From contig CANTUZ010000004.1 of NCBI GenBank assembly GCA_947846985.1, positions 12,514,927 through 12,578,926 on the forward strand: a stretch of DNA of 64,000 nucleotides, given 5' to 3'. Of this stretch, positions 49,701 to 59,863 are shown piece after piece (within the stretch, counting starts at the first letter, position 1; each line of letters opens with the position of its first letter). The stretch is from Fratercula arctica (Eukaryota; Chordata; Aves; Charadriiformes; Alcidae). The notes below the pieces were generated by a model that searched no databases, was not told the origin of the DNA, and saw only the letters and a list, made by a program, of their open reading frames with translations. The translations under genes and the position numbers were made by a program.

Positions 49701-50934
49701 CCGTCCCCAGTTCCCTGTCCTGCTCACACACTCAGGATCAGCCTGTAAGCCAGATTTCATGTCTAGACGGATTTTATATCCTTGGCAGGGACAAAAAGAC
49801 GGGGGCTTTAGCTCTCTATTGTGTGGAGTACAAAGTGATCCCCAGGCTCAGATGGGGCATTCTACCTGGCAAAATGCTGTGCCATAAGATCTAGGACACT
49901 GGTCCATATACACACGCACGCGTGCATAGAACCTAATCTCAGTCTTCCTCTGTTTTTGTCTCTGGCTTCTCTCCAGTGCTGCTTCCCGTGGTTCATTATT
50001 ATTTTTGCCTTTGATTCACTTACCGCAAGTCTTATGTTGATTATTGGTTATCATCAGAGTGATTTGCGACCTGTGGAGGCTGGTGACAAGTGGAATAGAT
50101 GTTTTGCAGACCCTTCTAACCCAGACATCAGTAGTATGGCTGTCTGCGATAGTGATCAGATGATTCCCGCGTTTCTAACATATTGGAGCAAATGTTAAAT
50201 GCATCCTGCCCCTTCCTTGCCTTTGTTTTTCCTCTTTAAATGTCATTTGTAGAGTTAGGCTTGTGAGACAGAAAAATATGCGAAAATATCTGATTTAAGA
50301 CTAAATTTACTTTTGCTCATGAATATCTACCTTGCAGAGGAAAGGACTGTAGCACCTCGGATGAAACACTGCAGTGCCTTGGAGGAAAGAGAGAGCATCA
50401 AAACACACGTTTTGAAGAAAATACACACCCAGTTTCACATAAAATATGTGAAGGTGCTGATGGGTGTGTTGAATCTCACATTTAACTTAAAAAGGAGAGG
50501 TTATCTTTGTTTTGCCTATAAATAATAATGAAGAAGCAAGCCCAAAGGCACAGATTCAGCTCAAAGGTTGCAGATGCCCCTCTATATTGTATCTCAAGCC
50601 CTGTAGGGGCTTGTTCTGAACCCCACCACTGGAAATAACCCCTAAGCGTAGAAGTCTATAGTTAGTGTCTAAAGTTAATCTTTATGAGCATTCAAAGGCT
50701 TCAGCCTAAAGTAGAAACTTCAAAAAATTGCAGAAGTTGAAATCAGTTGAATGGAAAAGCTGAAATTAGGATATTGTACTGGAAACCATTCTTTTCTTCA
50801 GTATTATGTTCCTTTCTCTCTAGTAGTCCCAATTTAGTTTATCTCTAAGGTATTCATTTCTTCTCTTCCAATGCGAGTTATTGGTGTGCTCTTGTGGTGA
50901 TGAAAGTTGACCACAAACTGGGCTGTACTGGTAA
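46701..50934. other. Unique non-coding DNA, no supported gene
   Basis: An A-rich tract with CAACAA interruptions (47545-47602), an AAAT tract (48361-48388) and a 25-base T run (49444-49468) are visible. Frames of 192 codons (47801-48379 plus) and 187 codons (49331-49894 plus) are not recognised. The second runs straight through the T run as Phe residues, which argues against coding. Confidence 0.45.
49027..49038. promoter_or_regulatory. Candidate Maf recognition element
   Basis: TGCTGAGTCAGC is the full palindromic core of a T-type MARE, bound by Maf, NF-E2, Bach or Nrf dimers in vertebrates, with an embedded AP-1 site. Twelve exact bases are unlikely by chance in any given short region, but function is unproven. 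Confidence 0.4.
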
Positions 50935-51436
50935 GACTGGAAGCAGCAACTCAAGGAAGTGATTATTCTCTTTTTAGCACTTCTGAGACCACATCTGGAA
51001 TAGTGTGCCCAGTTTCAGGCTCCCCAGTGCCATCAGGCCATGGACATCCTGCAGTAAGTCCAGCAAAGGGCTACAAAGATGGTTGGGAATCCATGGGGAG
51101 AGGCCAAGGGAGCCACTCAGCATGGAGAAGTCCTCAACTGTCCAGTGAGTGGTTTTATGGAAAAGAAAGCCAGATGCTTCCTGGAGAAAGAACAGTGAAA
51201 GGACAAGACATCAGTTGAGCCAAGGAACAGAATTTCACCACGAGGGTGGTCAGACACTGGAGCAGGCTGCCCAGAAAGGCTGTGCCACCTCCATCCTTAG
51301 AGGCATTCAAGACTCCACTGGGCACGGCCCTGAGCAGCCTAGTCTGGCGTAGAAGTTGCCCAGCTCAGATAAGGAGGCTGGACTAAACAATCTGTGGAGG
51401 TCCCTTCCAACCCATTTTTTTTTTTCTGTGATTCTG
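50935..51436 (+). mobile_element. Old diverged CR1 LINE fragment, plus strand
   Basis: About 0.5 kb in forward orientation, from within the polymerase region (GACCACATCTGGA; CAGCAAAGGGCTACAAAGATG) through the polymerase tail (GGGTGGTCAGACACTGGA) to GAGGTCCCTTCCAACCC and a final CTGTGATTCTG. It is clearly more diverged, with internal deletions and a T run before the terminus. This suggests an older insertion. Confidence 0.88.
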
Positions 51437-52834
51437 GTCTGCAAATCTAAAAGTCCTACAAAGAAATGGAGCAACGCGTGAATCGACAGGCAGAGATATA
51501 ACGAAAGAGATGAAAAGAGGGCAATTTTAATCCTGAGCTGAATTCCTCTGACATTTGAGATGGTAAATTATTTCATAAACATAACTAGGAAAATGTCCAG
51601 ATCCTGAGGCCCATTTATAAAATGCGCTGACATTGAAAAAAGTCTTCCAGAAAAACATCCTTCCCCCTCTCACGAAATGTGCTGGGATTTTTGATGACAT
51701 TTCGCAGAGGGACAGCCAGCCCTGAGAGAGCTGATTAATTCCACTCCCTGTTCACCGGGGGTAGGTTAAAAGCTGGAATGCAGGCATCTAGCCTAGCAAT
51801 GCCAATTATAATAGTAAGATGACTAATGAGATGAGTAATGGAGGATATCATGGCTTAAAATTTCACCTTTCCCAGAGATGAAAGGTTGAGGGAGATAGCT
51901 GTATTTATACTCTAATCCCTCCCATATAGGGACCAGATGGCTTTTAGAATTGATTCCATTGATTTTCTTTTTTTTTTTTTTATTTGACATTCCAGCAAGA
52001 GAGCTCTTCTTTCATAGCAGCTGTGTGACCATAGTCCTACAACGGTTCTTCCTTCCCTTTCTTTTTCCTGATCTGTGCTTTTTTTCAATAACCAAAAAGC
52101 CAATTTTGCAAAGTTTGAATGCAGTGGCAGTGCAAGACGGAAACACTATTCTCTTGCTTGTTATTAACACGGTTTGTCACTTATGCTAAACAAAAATTCT
52201 GCCCTCAGAAAAAAGCTTACACGCAAGAGAGATAAATGGCGGCTTACTGTACAGCATGTTAAAATGTTTTGCCTCCTTTTAGGCCCACGCTTTGTCCAAA
52301 GTTGTGTGTCTAACTCACACCTGGAAAAGCAGAAAAGCACATACCTATTTATAGGTGGCGGAAGTCGTTTGCGAACTAGGAATGGACTACTCAGCTGGGG
52401 ACCTGCATTTGCAAATTGCACATTTATCAGCAAATCTGAGTAAATATTAGAAGAGGAGCCGTCTGAACAGCACTCACAGGGTGCAGAAATTGCCATACCA
52501 CCAGAAAAGAAATATACAACCTGGCAATGATAATCACTATTATTAGTATTGTAATCAAAGGAAATGATGTGTAACTAGTAACGATGTGCCCCAGCGTTTT
52601 GATTTGAAAGTTTTTTTCTGAGCGTAGGAGTTTCACAAAAGTTTGTGCTATGAAGAAGGCAGGCTTCTATTTTAAGAAGGAAGGCAGGCTTAATGCCATG
52701 TTTAAAGAGCTCTGAACACCAGGATATTTCACCAGTTCAGGTTCATCCAAGCCTGATTTGGCAGGACGTCATGAGGTGGCACTGCTAGATCCCATGTCAG
52801 GAGGTCCCCTGCTCCCTGTTAATCCATAACTGGT
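51437..52834. other. Unique DNA, candidate conserved non-coding stretch
   Basis: The part at 51.54-51.91 kb is repeat-free, CpG-poor and TAAT/GATGA-rich, with regulatory-type texture. A T run lies at 51969-51981. A near-repeat of AAGGCAGGCTT occurs at about 52655-52690. Frames are short and unrecognised. Confidence 0.35.
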
Positions 52835-52990
52835 CATAGAATCATAGAATTGTTCAAGTTGGAAAAGTTCCTTGGGATCACCAATTCCAACCATCAACCC
52901 CACTCTACAGAGTTCTCCCCCAACACCACACCTAAACAACTCTTAAACACATTCAGGGATGATGGCTCAACCACCTCCTGACTGTGCTCA
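52835..52990 (-). mobile_element. CR1 LINE 3' end, minus strand, distinct subfamily
   Basis: Opens with CATAGAATCATAGAAT and continues with a 3' UTR unlike the other copies (TTCCAACCATCAACCC and AACACCACACCTAAAC), reaching only CAGGGATGATGGCTC. The different UTR marks an older or different CR1 subfamily. The inner end is approximate. Confidence 0.85.
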
Positions 52991-54303
52991 GGTCTGCTAT
53001 GCAGGGTCTCTCCGAGTGGAATGCGGGTGTTGGAAAATCATGTTATTTCAAGCTCTGCTTTAGACTCTTCGTCTATTGACAGCTATCGAGGTTAATCAGT
53101 AGCTTCCAAAGAATTTAGCATCTCCATCAGCGTCAGGCTCTCCTGAAAAGGGAGGTTTCCATACGTTGTTTTACAAGATTTGCAGTGGGATTGGAGTAAT
53201 AAACAAGTTTGTTTCACAAGGAAATTCTGGCCTTTATATCCCCAACTTCCCTCTGACGAGAAGACAGCTTGCAAGACTGTAACATCTGCTACCTCTTAGA
53301 AATAGGACGATGCTATTAGCTCAGCCGTGTTGCAAGGGCAGGATACTTGCATCCACGGAAATGCTGAGAGCTGACCACAGGGAGTGCACTGACCTCCCGA
53401 GTCATTTAGAAACTTTTGAGAGTCTCGCGCATTGGCTCAGATCCACCAGTCCCACCAGTCGCCTTTTGCCCCAGTGGAAACCGTGACAAATGTGTTCACT
53501 GGTTTTACTTCACAACGCGAGGCAGCGCATGGAGAGTGCCAGTGGCCTTTGCTAGGCGACTCATAGTCTTCAAGCACCTAGTCCAGAGGTCGGTGTCTCA
53601 ATTTGGAAGGGTTTTTTTATGTTTTCAATTTATTACTCTGAGTTACTTTCAGTTGAACGGGAGATACTCAGTTTAATGACCTGAATTTATAGGCCTTCTG
53701 CTAATAACTTCATCTGATTATGGAGCGCAAACAACAATGGTAAAGACACAGAGTAGTCTTGTAGCAAAATAGCTTTTGAAAAACTGAAGTTGAATTTATG
53801 CTAATATAGCTATAAATAAATGGAACTAGTCTATGACATCTCTACAGAGAAAAAAAACGCAGTGGGGGTGCTCCTTACGGCCTTTCTCACACCTCTCTTT
53901 GTGACTATTCAACTTCATGCATTTCAGAGAAGTGCAGCGATGCCTAGTTGCCACGGTAGTACTAAAAACCTGTTTCAGATTCACCATGGGTGCAGTCTCT
54001 TGCCTGTGCAGTTTTTTTGTCATGGTATTGGCAGGCACGAGAGGCCCGGTACTGATGAATGCATTGCCCATGGGAAATGAACGCATTGCCCATACCAAAA
54101 AAATGGTATTTACCCCGTACGAGTGCAAGTGGTGAACCTCCATGTGGGCCAAGATCTTGTCTCTATTCCACACCTCCAGGAGCCATTTCTGTTTTCACGG
54201 GTGTAACCACTGGCAAGATACTTTGGAGAAAGGGGCTTTTCTCACAGCCCTTCCTTCCCTGTTCCCCTCACTTACGGCGTTGCCTAACATACATGGTAAA
54301 AAT
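52991..54303. other. Unique non-coding DNA, no supported gene
   Basis: Frames at 53416-53676 (plus) and 53820-54310 (both strands) are unrecognised. A 17-base direct repeat sits at 54055-54093. No transposon recognised. Confidence 0.45.
54055..54093. repeat. Direct repeat, 17 bp x 2
   Basis: ATGAATGCATTGCCCAT at 54055-54071 and ATGAACGCATTGCCCAT at 54077-54093, one difference, 22-bp period. Confidence 0.85.
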
Positions 54304-54722
54304 CGTATAATCATATAATCGTAGAGTAATTTGAGTTGGAAGGGACCTTTAAAGGTCATTTAGTCCAACTCCCCTGCAACAAGCAAGGACACCTTCCACA
54401 AGATCAGGTTGCTCAGAGCCCCGTCCAACCTGACCTTGAATGTTTCCAGGGATGGGGCCTCCACAACTTCTCTGGGCAACCTGTTCATTGTAAAAAATTT
54501 CTTCCTTCTATCTGGTCTGAATCTACCCTCTTTTAGTTTAAAACCGTTGCCACTTGTCTTATTGCTTCAGGCCCTACCGTAAAGTTTGTCCCTATCTTTC
54601 CTGTAGGCCCTTTTAAGTACTGAAAGGCCGCAATAAGGTCTTCCCGGAGCCTTCTGTTCTCCAGGCTGAACAACTCCACCTGTCCTCACAGGAGAGGTGC
54701 ACCATCCCTCTGGTCAGTTCTG
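54304..54722 (-). mobile_element. CR1 LINE 3' fragment, minus strand
   Basis: A degraded 8-bp terminal repeat (CGTATAATCATATAATCGTAG) is followed by the 3' UTR and polymerase tail, with a small deletion around 54486 relative to the other copies. It is 5'-truncated near the GAGAGGTGCACC segment. More decayed than its neighbour at 55.0 kb. Confidence 0.93.
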
Positions 54723-55024
54723 TAAAGAAAAGAAGAAAACATCCTCCTTCCTGACAGCAATGATTTTACTTGCAGTTGACATTAGACATCACACCTACCT
54801 GTCGCCTTCTCCAGCCACCCTCCACTCTCGTTTGGAAACATGAAACCTTTCACTTGCACTGCCCTTTCTGACTTGCAGATGGAGCTTTGACTGCAGTTGG
54901 ACTTGGAAAAGTCTCTGTTACCCACTACTTTTCCCTTTCCGTACCTGTATTGCAGTTCAGCCACTGAAGTCTGATCCAACTATGGTATCAGGAATGGAAG
55001 AACCAAGAGGGGAAATCCAAAGCA
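54723..55024. other. Spacer between two CR1 copies
   Basis: About 300 bases of unique sequence separating two CR1 fragments in the same orientation. No gene is supported. Confidence 0.5.
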
Positions 55025-55400
55025 TCATAGAATCATAGAATGGTTCAGGTTGGAAGGGACCTTAAAGATCATCTAGTTCCAACTCCCACTGCCCTGGGCA
55101 GGGACACCTCCCACTAGACCAGGTTGCTCAAAGCCCCATCCAGCCTGGCCTTGAGCACCTCCAGGGATGGGGCACCCACAGCTTCTCTGGGCAACCTGTG
55201 CCAGTGTCTCACCACCCTCATGGTGAAGAACTTCTTCCTAACGTCCAGTCTGAATCGACCCATCTCTAGTTTTAGTCCATTCCCTCTAGTCCTACCATTA
55301 CCCGACATCCTAAAAAGTCCCTCACCAGCTTTCTTGTAGGCCCTCTTGAGATACTGGTAGGCCACTGTAAGGTCTCCTCGGAGCCTTCTTTTCTCCAGGC
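55025..55400 (-). mobile_element. CR1 LINE 3' fragment, minus strand
   Basis: Begins TCATAGAATCATAGAATGG and covers the 3' UTR and about 85 codons of the polymerase tail. It is truncated at TTCTCCAGGC. The polymerase tail frame is still open, so this is probably one of the younger copies here. Confidence 0.95.
55114..55365 (-). pseudogene. CR1 polymerase C-terminus, open but truncated
   Basis: Eighty-three codons in one uninterrupted frame include RLDVRKKFFTMRVVRHWHRL, then REAVGAPSLEVLKARL, ending ALSNLV and stop. This is the extreme C-terminus of CR1 ORF2p, downstream of the catalytic reverse transcriptase motifs. Without endonuclease and reverse transcriptase cores it cannot be active. 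The methionine start is incidental. Confidence 0.85.
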
Positions 55401-55859
55401 AGCTGCGCTACATAGATATGTATGTGTGCGTGAGAGAGTGAACACACACACCAGTTGCTAAATTGCACTTTTTCCATAACTTCAGTCCGAGACAAATGAA
55501 ATCTGAAATTGCCCCCCCCCCCAAAAAAAAATAATGAAAGCCAAATTGATCTCCTAAGTGGATCAATAGAAGCTTAACTGAAACAGATAGGGGAGTTTAT
55601 CAGGCCTGATGTAGTAAAACACTAATAAGATCACTTCCAATTCACACATATAGGACTAAATTTTCAACACAAATTGATCTCATTGCCAAGGATGAACGGG
55701 AACCTTTAGTAACGGATTAGGGCTGTAAAGCATTCCTTTTCTATACAAACCGTAGATTTTCCCCTTATCCTTACCGATTGCATGTTTTCAGTGCTGCCTT
55801 TCTTCTGCACAGAACAGTAGATTTCTCTCCGAAGCACTTATTTGTTTCAGCAAACAAAC
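55401..55859. other. Unique AT-rich DNA
   Basis: Only a C run followed by an A run (55513-55531) stands out. No gene recognised. Confidence 0.5.
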
Positions 55860-56230
55860 TATGGGGTCAGCGTCTGCACCGTTTCGCACCGAATGGTACC
55901 CGGGGGAAAGGCGATGGGAGTCAAAACCCACTTCTGGCCACGAAGGCAAAAGCGTTCCCCCCAGAGCGACCCCCGCCTGCAGTCCCCACCGCAGGGCTCT
56001 GGGTGGAGCGGAGCAGCCTCAGGAGAAGGGAGGGGGTGTCCCAGCAGCTCTGCAGAAGAGGGACGATCCGAACCGGAGTCTCCCATGGCTGGTACTGACC
56101 ACTGGGTATTCGGCACCTTCTCCTTTAAATTTTTGGTTTTGAGGTTGCCCGCAAGAAGGTAAAAAAAACCCTACTTTTCCGCCTAATTCCTTGACTATGA
56201 GATCTGCGAAAGCGGGTCACTCCCTCCGCC
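55860..56230. other. Small CpG-rich patch
   Basis: GC-rich, with about 15 CpGs between 55860 and 56095 and more up to 56230. Several overlapping frames on both strands (for example 55778-56098 and 55842-56162 plus) follow from the low stop-codon density of GC-rich DNA. No TATA box or exon identified. It could be a minor CpG island or alternative promoter. Confidence 0.4.
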
Positions 56231-59200
56231 CCAGGGACAGGCACCAAGACACTTTTTAAAGCGGGGCTGCAGCCCCCCCTCTTCTCAGTACCACCCCCCC
56301 CCCAGGCTACCGCGATACTTTCCTCCCTCAGCACATTATCCTGGCTGCTCACCCAGGCGTACGTCCTGCTGGTTGGATGGATAAACTCGTTGGGTTTATC
56401 ACTTCTACTTCAAAGAGGGGGATTTACCTCCTCTATTTGCAGCTGCCCTGAAGTCCGAGGTGCAGCTTAAGTTCTTCTGTAGCCTAAGGCTGTTCTCCAC
56501 GGTCAATGGGGAAAAACAGATTCCTCCAGCTGGAGGGATGAGAAAACCCACCGTTCTCAAATGGCCGGGAGCCAAGATGTGTCAAGGAGCATCGGTGTGA
56601 AGGGCGGCGAAGTCCAACAGTACTGGAGAGACACGAAAGTACAACTCCACTAAAAGCAGAAGGCAGGCGGATAGAAATTCATCCCGCATACACCAGAACA
56701 GCTCAAATCGCCCCCTGGAAGGACCAGTTTCTCTCCAGTGACTACAGCCATCTTCAACACCAGCACCGACTAGGTGCTTAGTTTTCAGATGGTTAGACGC
56801 AAGGGAAACAAATACAGCTTTGAAGATCCGGCATCCACAGCTGTCAAGTTAGCTCTTAATCTCATCCTAATTTTTTTCCGGAAGGCTTGATCCATTTAAG
56901 GGAGAAAAAAATATCGGGCAAGATATCGGGCATGCCCCTTCCCATTTTTAGTTATATACACGTAAATAGACATATTCAAAAAGGAGACAACCCTTGCCCA
57001 GCTTCACCTTTGTCTGTCTGTCTCCTAAAATATAAAGAGAGAAAATAAAAAGAATATTTTTTTTTTTTTTAGCCAAGAGAAATCTTCTTGTGCTATAGGA
57101 CATTAAAAAAAAAAAAAGAAAAAAGAAGACAATAAAGTATGCAGATGAAAAAACAAACCTGAGTTTTGACTATGCAAAGTTTTGGTAGTGTTAAGTGGCA
57201 CTCTCTGTACCAGCAATTTCTGACTCACTGGGTGTGGGTTAGGGAGTTCCGTTGTAATCCAGTCTGAAGCTATCGTACCGTCGGTGAAGCGATACCCACC
57301 ATTGTGATGCAGAGACGTTCAGTAAGGAGTTTGGTATGCTCCAGGATCAGAGGATCCAGAAGACTTCCAGCACCCCAGAGGGAAGATGGCTGAGTCTTTA
57401 TATCCCGAGGTATCACATTTAGAGCAACTTCGAGGGGAAAAAAAAAAAAAGGGATGAAATTATAACACAGCGTAAGAACAGGGCTTTCCTAATGTTGTTT
57501 TATAAAGCAATATTTAACAGGATCATTCATGCTTTATAATTGTAGAACCACCGATATATCATTAAAAAAAATGGAATTCATAGATAAATGCATTTAGAAA
57601 AGTATTATACCAAGGTAATAATCGCTTTGTAAGGAAACCCTGGAGCAGCAAACAAGAACAAACACTGTCTACCAAGGAAAGAAGAAAGACTGAAGATTCC
57701 TGACAGTAAGACAACTGGAGAGCAAATGCAGGACCCTCAGTGTTACCGATTACTACAAATAAACTTAATGAAAACCAGAGAGAACTGAAGAAAGATAAGG
57801 TTTCCTGGACCAGAACTTCTGAACATGAATTGTTGTCTGAAAGAAGCGGGCTGGACGTGGCATATTGTAATAGATGGGCAAACCAACCGAAGTGGAGTTA
57901 CAATCAATTCTTGAAATAACAGAAACATAAATAAAAGAGCAGCAGTATCATGATACCCATCGGACCTGAGTTTTGTTAATGAGGAGAAAAGGATTTCTGC
58001 AAAATAGGCTGTTAATGTAAAATCCATAACTGTGCCTAGGCTTCAGATAGCTGTCTCTGGAATGATAACTCCGGGTCTGCTCCTACCGTTGCCAAGAACA
58101 GAAGAATATAAACTGTATCCAGAGTGTAGACAATAAAAAAAAGCTTTTTTTTTAAATTTGTTTTTTATGAACAAAGTCTTTTAGTAATGGACTTGAAATG
58201 CAGGCTTTGCAGGCAAAAAATTTCGAAGCACTTTTAGAACCCAATGAACAATACACACATTGTTCAGAGGAAAAAAAAAGCAAATTTACTGCTCCAAATA
58301 GAGTCCACAGCTTCTAAATTAAGGCTCTGGAAGTTCCTCTTAAGTCTGAAAATTAAGTTCAAAATATACCAAATTAGATGCTCCAAAACACACACAGCCA
58401 AAACCTGTTGCTGTCTTTTAATGTTATTTTTTTTTATTACTTCAAAGGCATAATTGTAACTGAAGCACTTTGTGCGTTCCTTATCCATTGTCAGTTGAAC
58501 CGGAATGTTTGGAATAGGTGCCCTAGCAGAACAGAAACAATATCGTGTGCCTGTCTTAATCAGCTGTCACAATTCTTTTATGGATATAATTCCTCAATTG
58601 TAGACTAAAGAATTCAAAACAGTATTTCTCGAATATGCTTGATGACTCTCAGGGAGACACAATCTGTTAATTGATACAATATTAGCAGAAAATAAAAAAA
58701 AAAAATAAAACAAAAAGAGATGCAGCTGTCAAAACAATCATTAAAAAAATGCTTTGGCCACGTGTTAGTAACAAACCACATCAAGAAATTAATTTGCATT
58801 AGATGTACGGGCGCTGGGGGCAGGATGGGGAGCCACAGATCTTACCAGGGGAAATCTTCATGGTGAAGAAAGGCAGGACAGAAGCACCTTCAAACAAGGG
58901 GTGCTGCAGGGAGGGATTTGAACCCCCCAGGGAAGGCGCTTTTACAAGTGAAGAGAGAGGCGATTTGTGCGCCACTTCGGAAGCACCTCCAGAAGAACGT
59001 GGTCTTGGGCCACGTGTCACCTTTGTCATCGGAATTCGGCAGGATGGGATTCGTGCTGTTGCCTGCTGAGGGTTCGTGTCCACCTGTGAGGGTGCTGCTT
59101 CTTTCTTCGCCTCTTGCCTGAACGTTTCACAGGCTGAAGCGACTGACGCTGGTCACGGCTGTGGGCGGAGGGACCTGCTGTGGACCGACACGTCGTGAAG

Positions 59201-59842
59201 TTCTCCTCAGCCATTTCGGAGTCTGAATAAGAACGTTTCGGTGGGCAGGTTTTGGTGGGAACTCATTAACACTTGGTTATTTCTTTGAAGTGCTTTGCAT
59301 ATGGCAGGACTACCTGTTAGGCGTCTTTCCCTTAGCCAGGGCCAAACTCGCATCTATTACACGTGTTAAAAAGTATTGCTGCTTCTTGTTGGAAATAGGT
59401 GGTGAGTCCTAATGATTTGTTCTGACCTGGAAGAAAATTAAAGTGAAAGAAACCAAAATGGAAACAAAAACCAAAACGGAAACAAAAACCAACCCCAAGC
59501 TCCCGAACTACTATTCTTTAAACTACAGAGTAACAGCATAAGCAAGAATGACTATCTAACTTTCTTCCTACACAGGTTCAAAAAGGGAGAGAGGGCACAT
59601 TTTTTGAGGCTGTGTTCCTCACACCCTAGTCCAGATGCTGTTGCTGGCTCAGGGACTCCTTTTCCCCCCCAGTCCCTGGGAGGGGAGCCAGGGAAGCTCT
59701 CTTTCTCCCTCTTTCTGGTACTTTTTTGTTCTCAGAAGAAAAGCCACAGGCAGGGACGGGACACTGCATTATATGGACCTTTGTTCTCAGCCAATACAGC
59801 AACTTCTATATTCATAGACCTCTATCATCTACTTATGTTATT
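56231..59842. other. Unique non-coding DNA, no supported gene
   Basis: C run at 56297-56304, T run at 57058-57070, A runs at 57105-57117 and 57438-57450. A GC-richer part at 58.80-59.22 kb is open on both strands (58799-59083 minus, 58803-59069 plus) without recognisable products. An 18-bp tandem repeat lies at 59451-59486. Confidence 0.45.
59451..59486. repeat. Tandem repeat, 18 bp x 2
   Basis: AACCAAAATGGAAACAAA and AACCAAAACGGAAACAAA are directly adjacent and differ at one base. Confidence 0.9.
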
Positions 59843-59863
59843 GGGGGGGGGGGGGCAGGGGGG
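59843..59863. repeat. G-run, G13-CA-G6
   Basis: Thirteen guanines, a CA interruption and six more guanines. Potential G-quadruplex, and length-unstable. Confidence 0.85.

Noticed and set aside
49331..49894. 187-codon plus-strand frame
   Set aside because: It passes through a 25-base T run as Phe residues and shows no domain or splice context.
58915..58940. Sequence resembling a tRNA T-arm on the minus strand (GGTTCAAATCCC)
   Set aside because: The upstream minus-strand sequence does not form D and anticodon arms, so no tRNA cloverleaf is supported.
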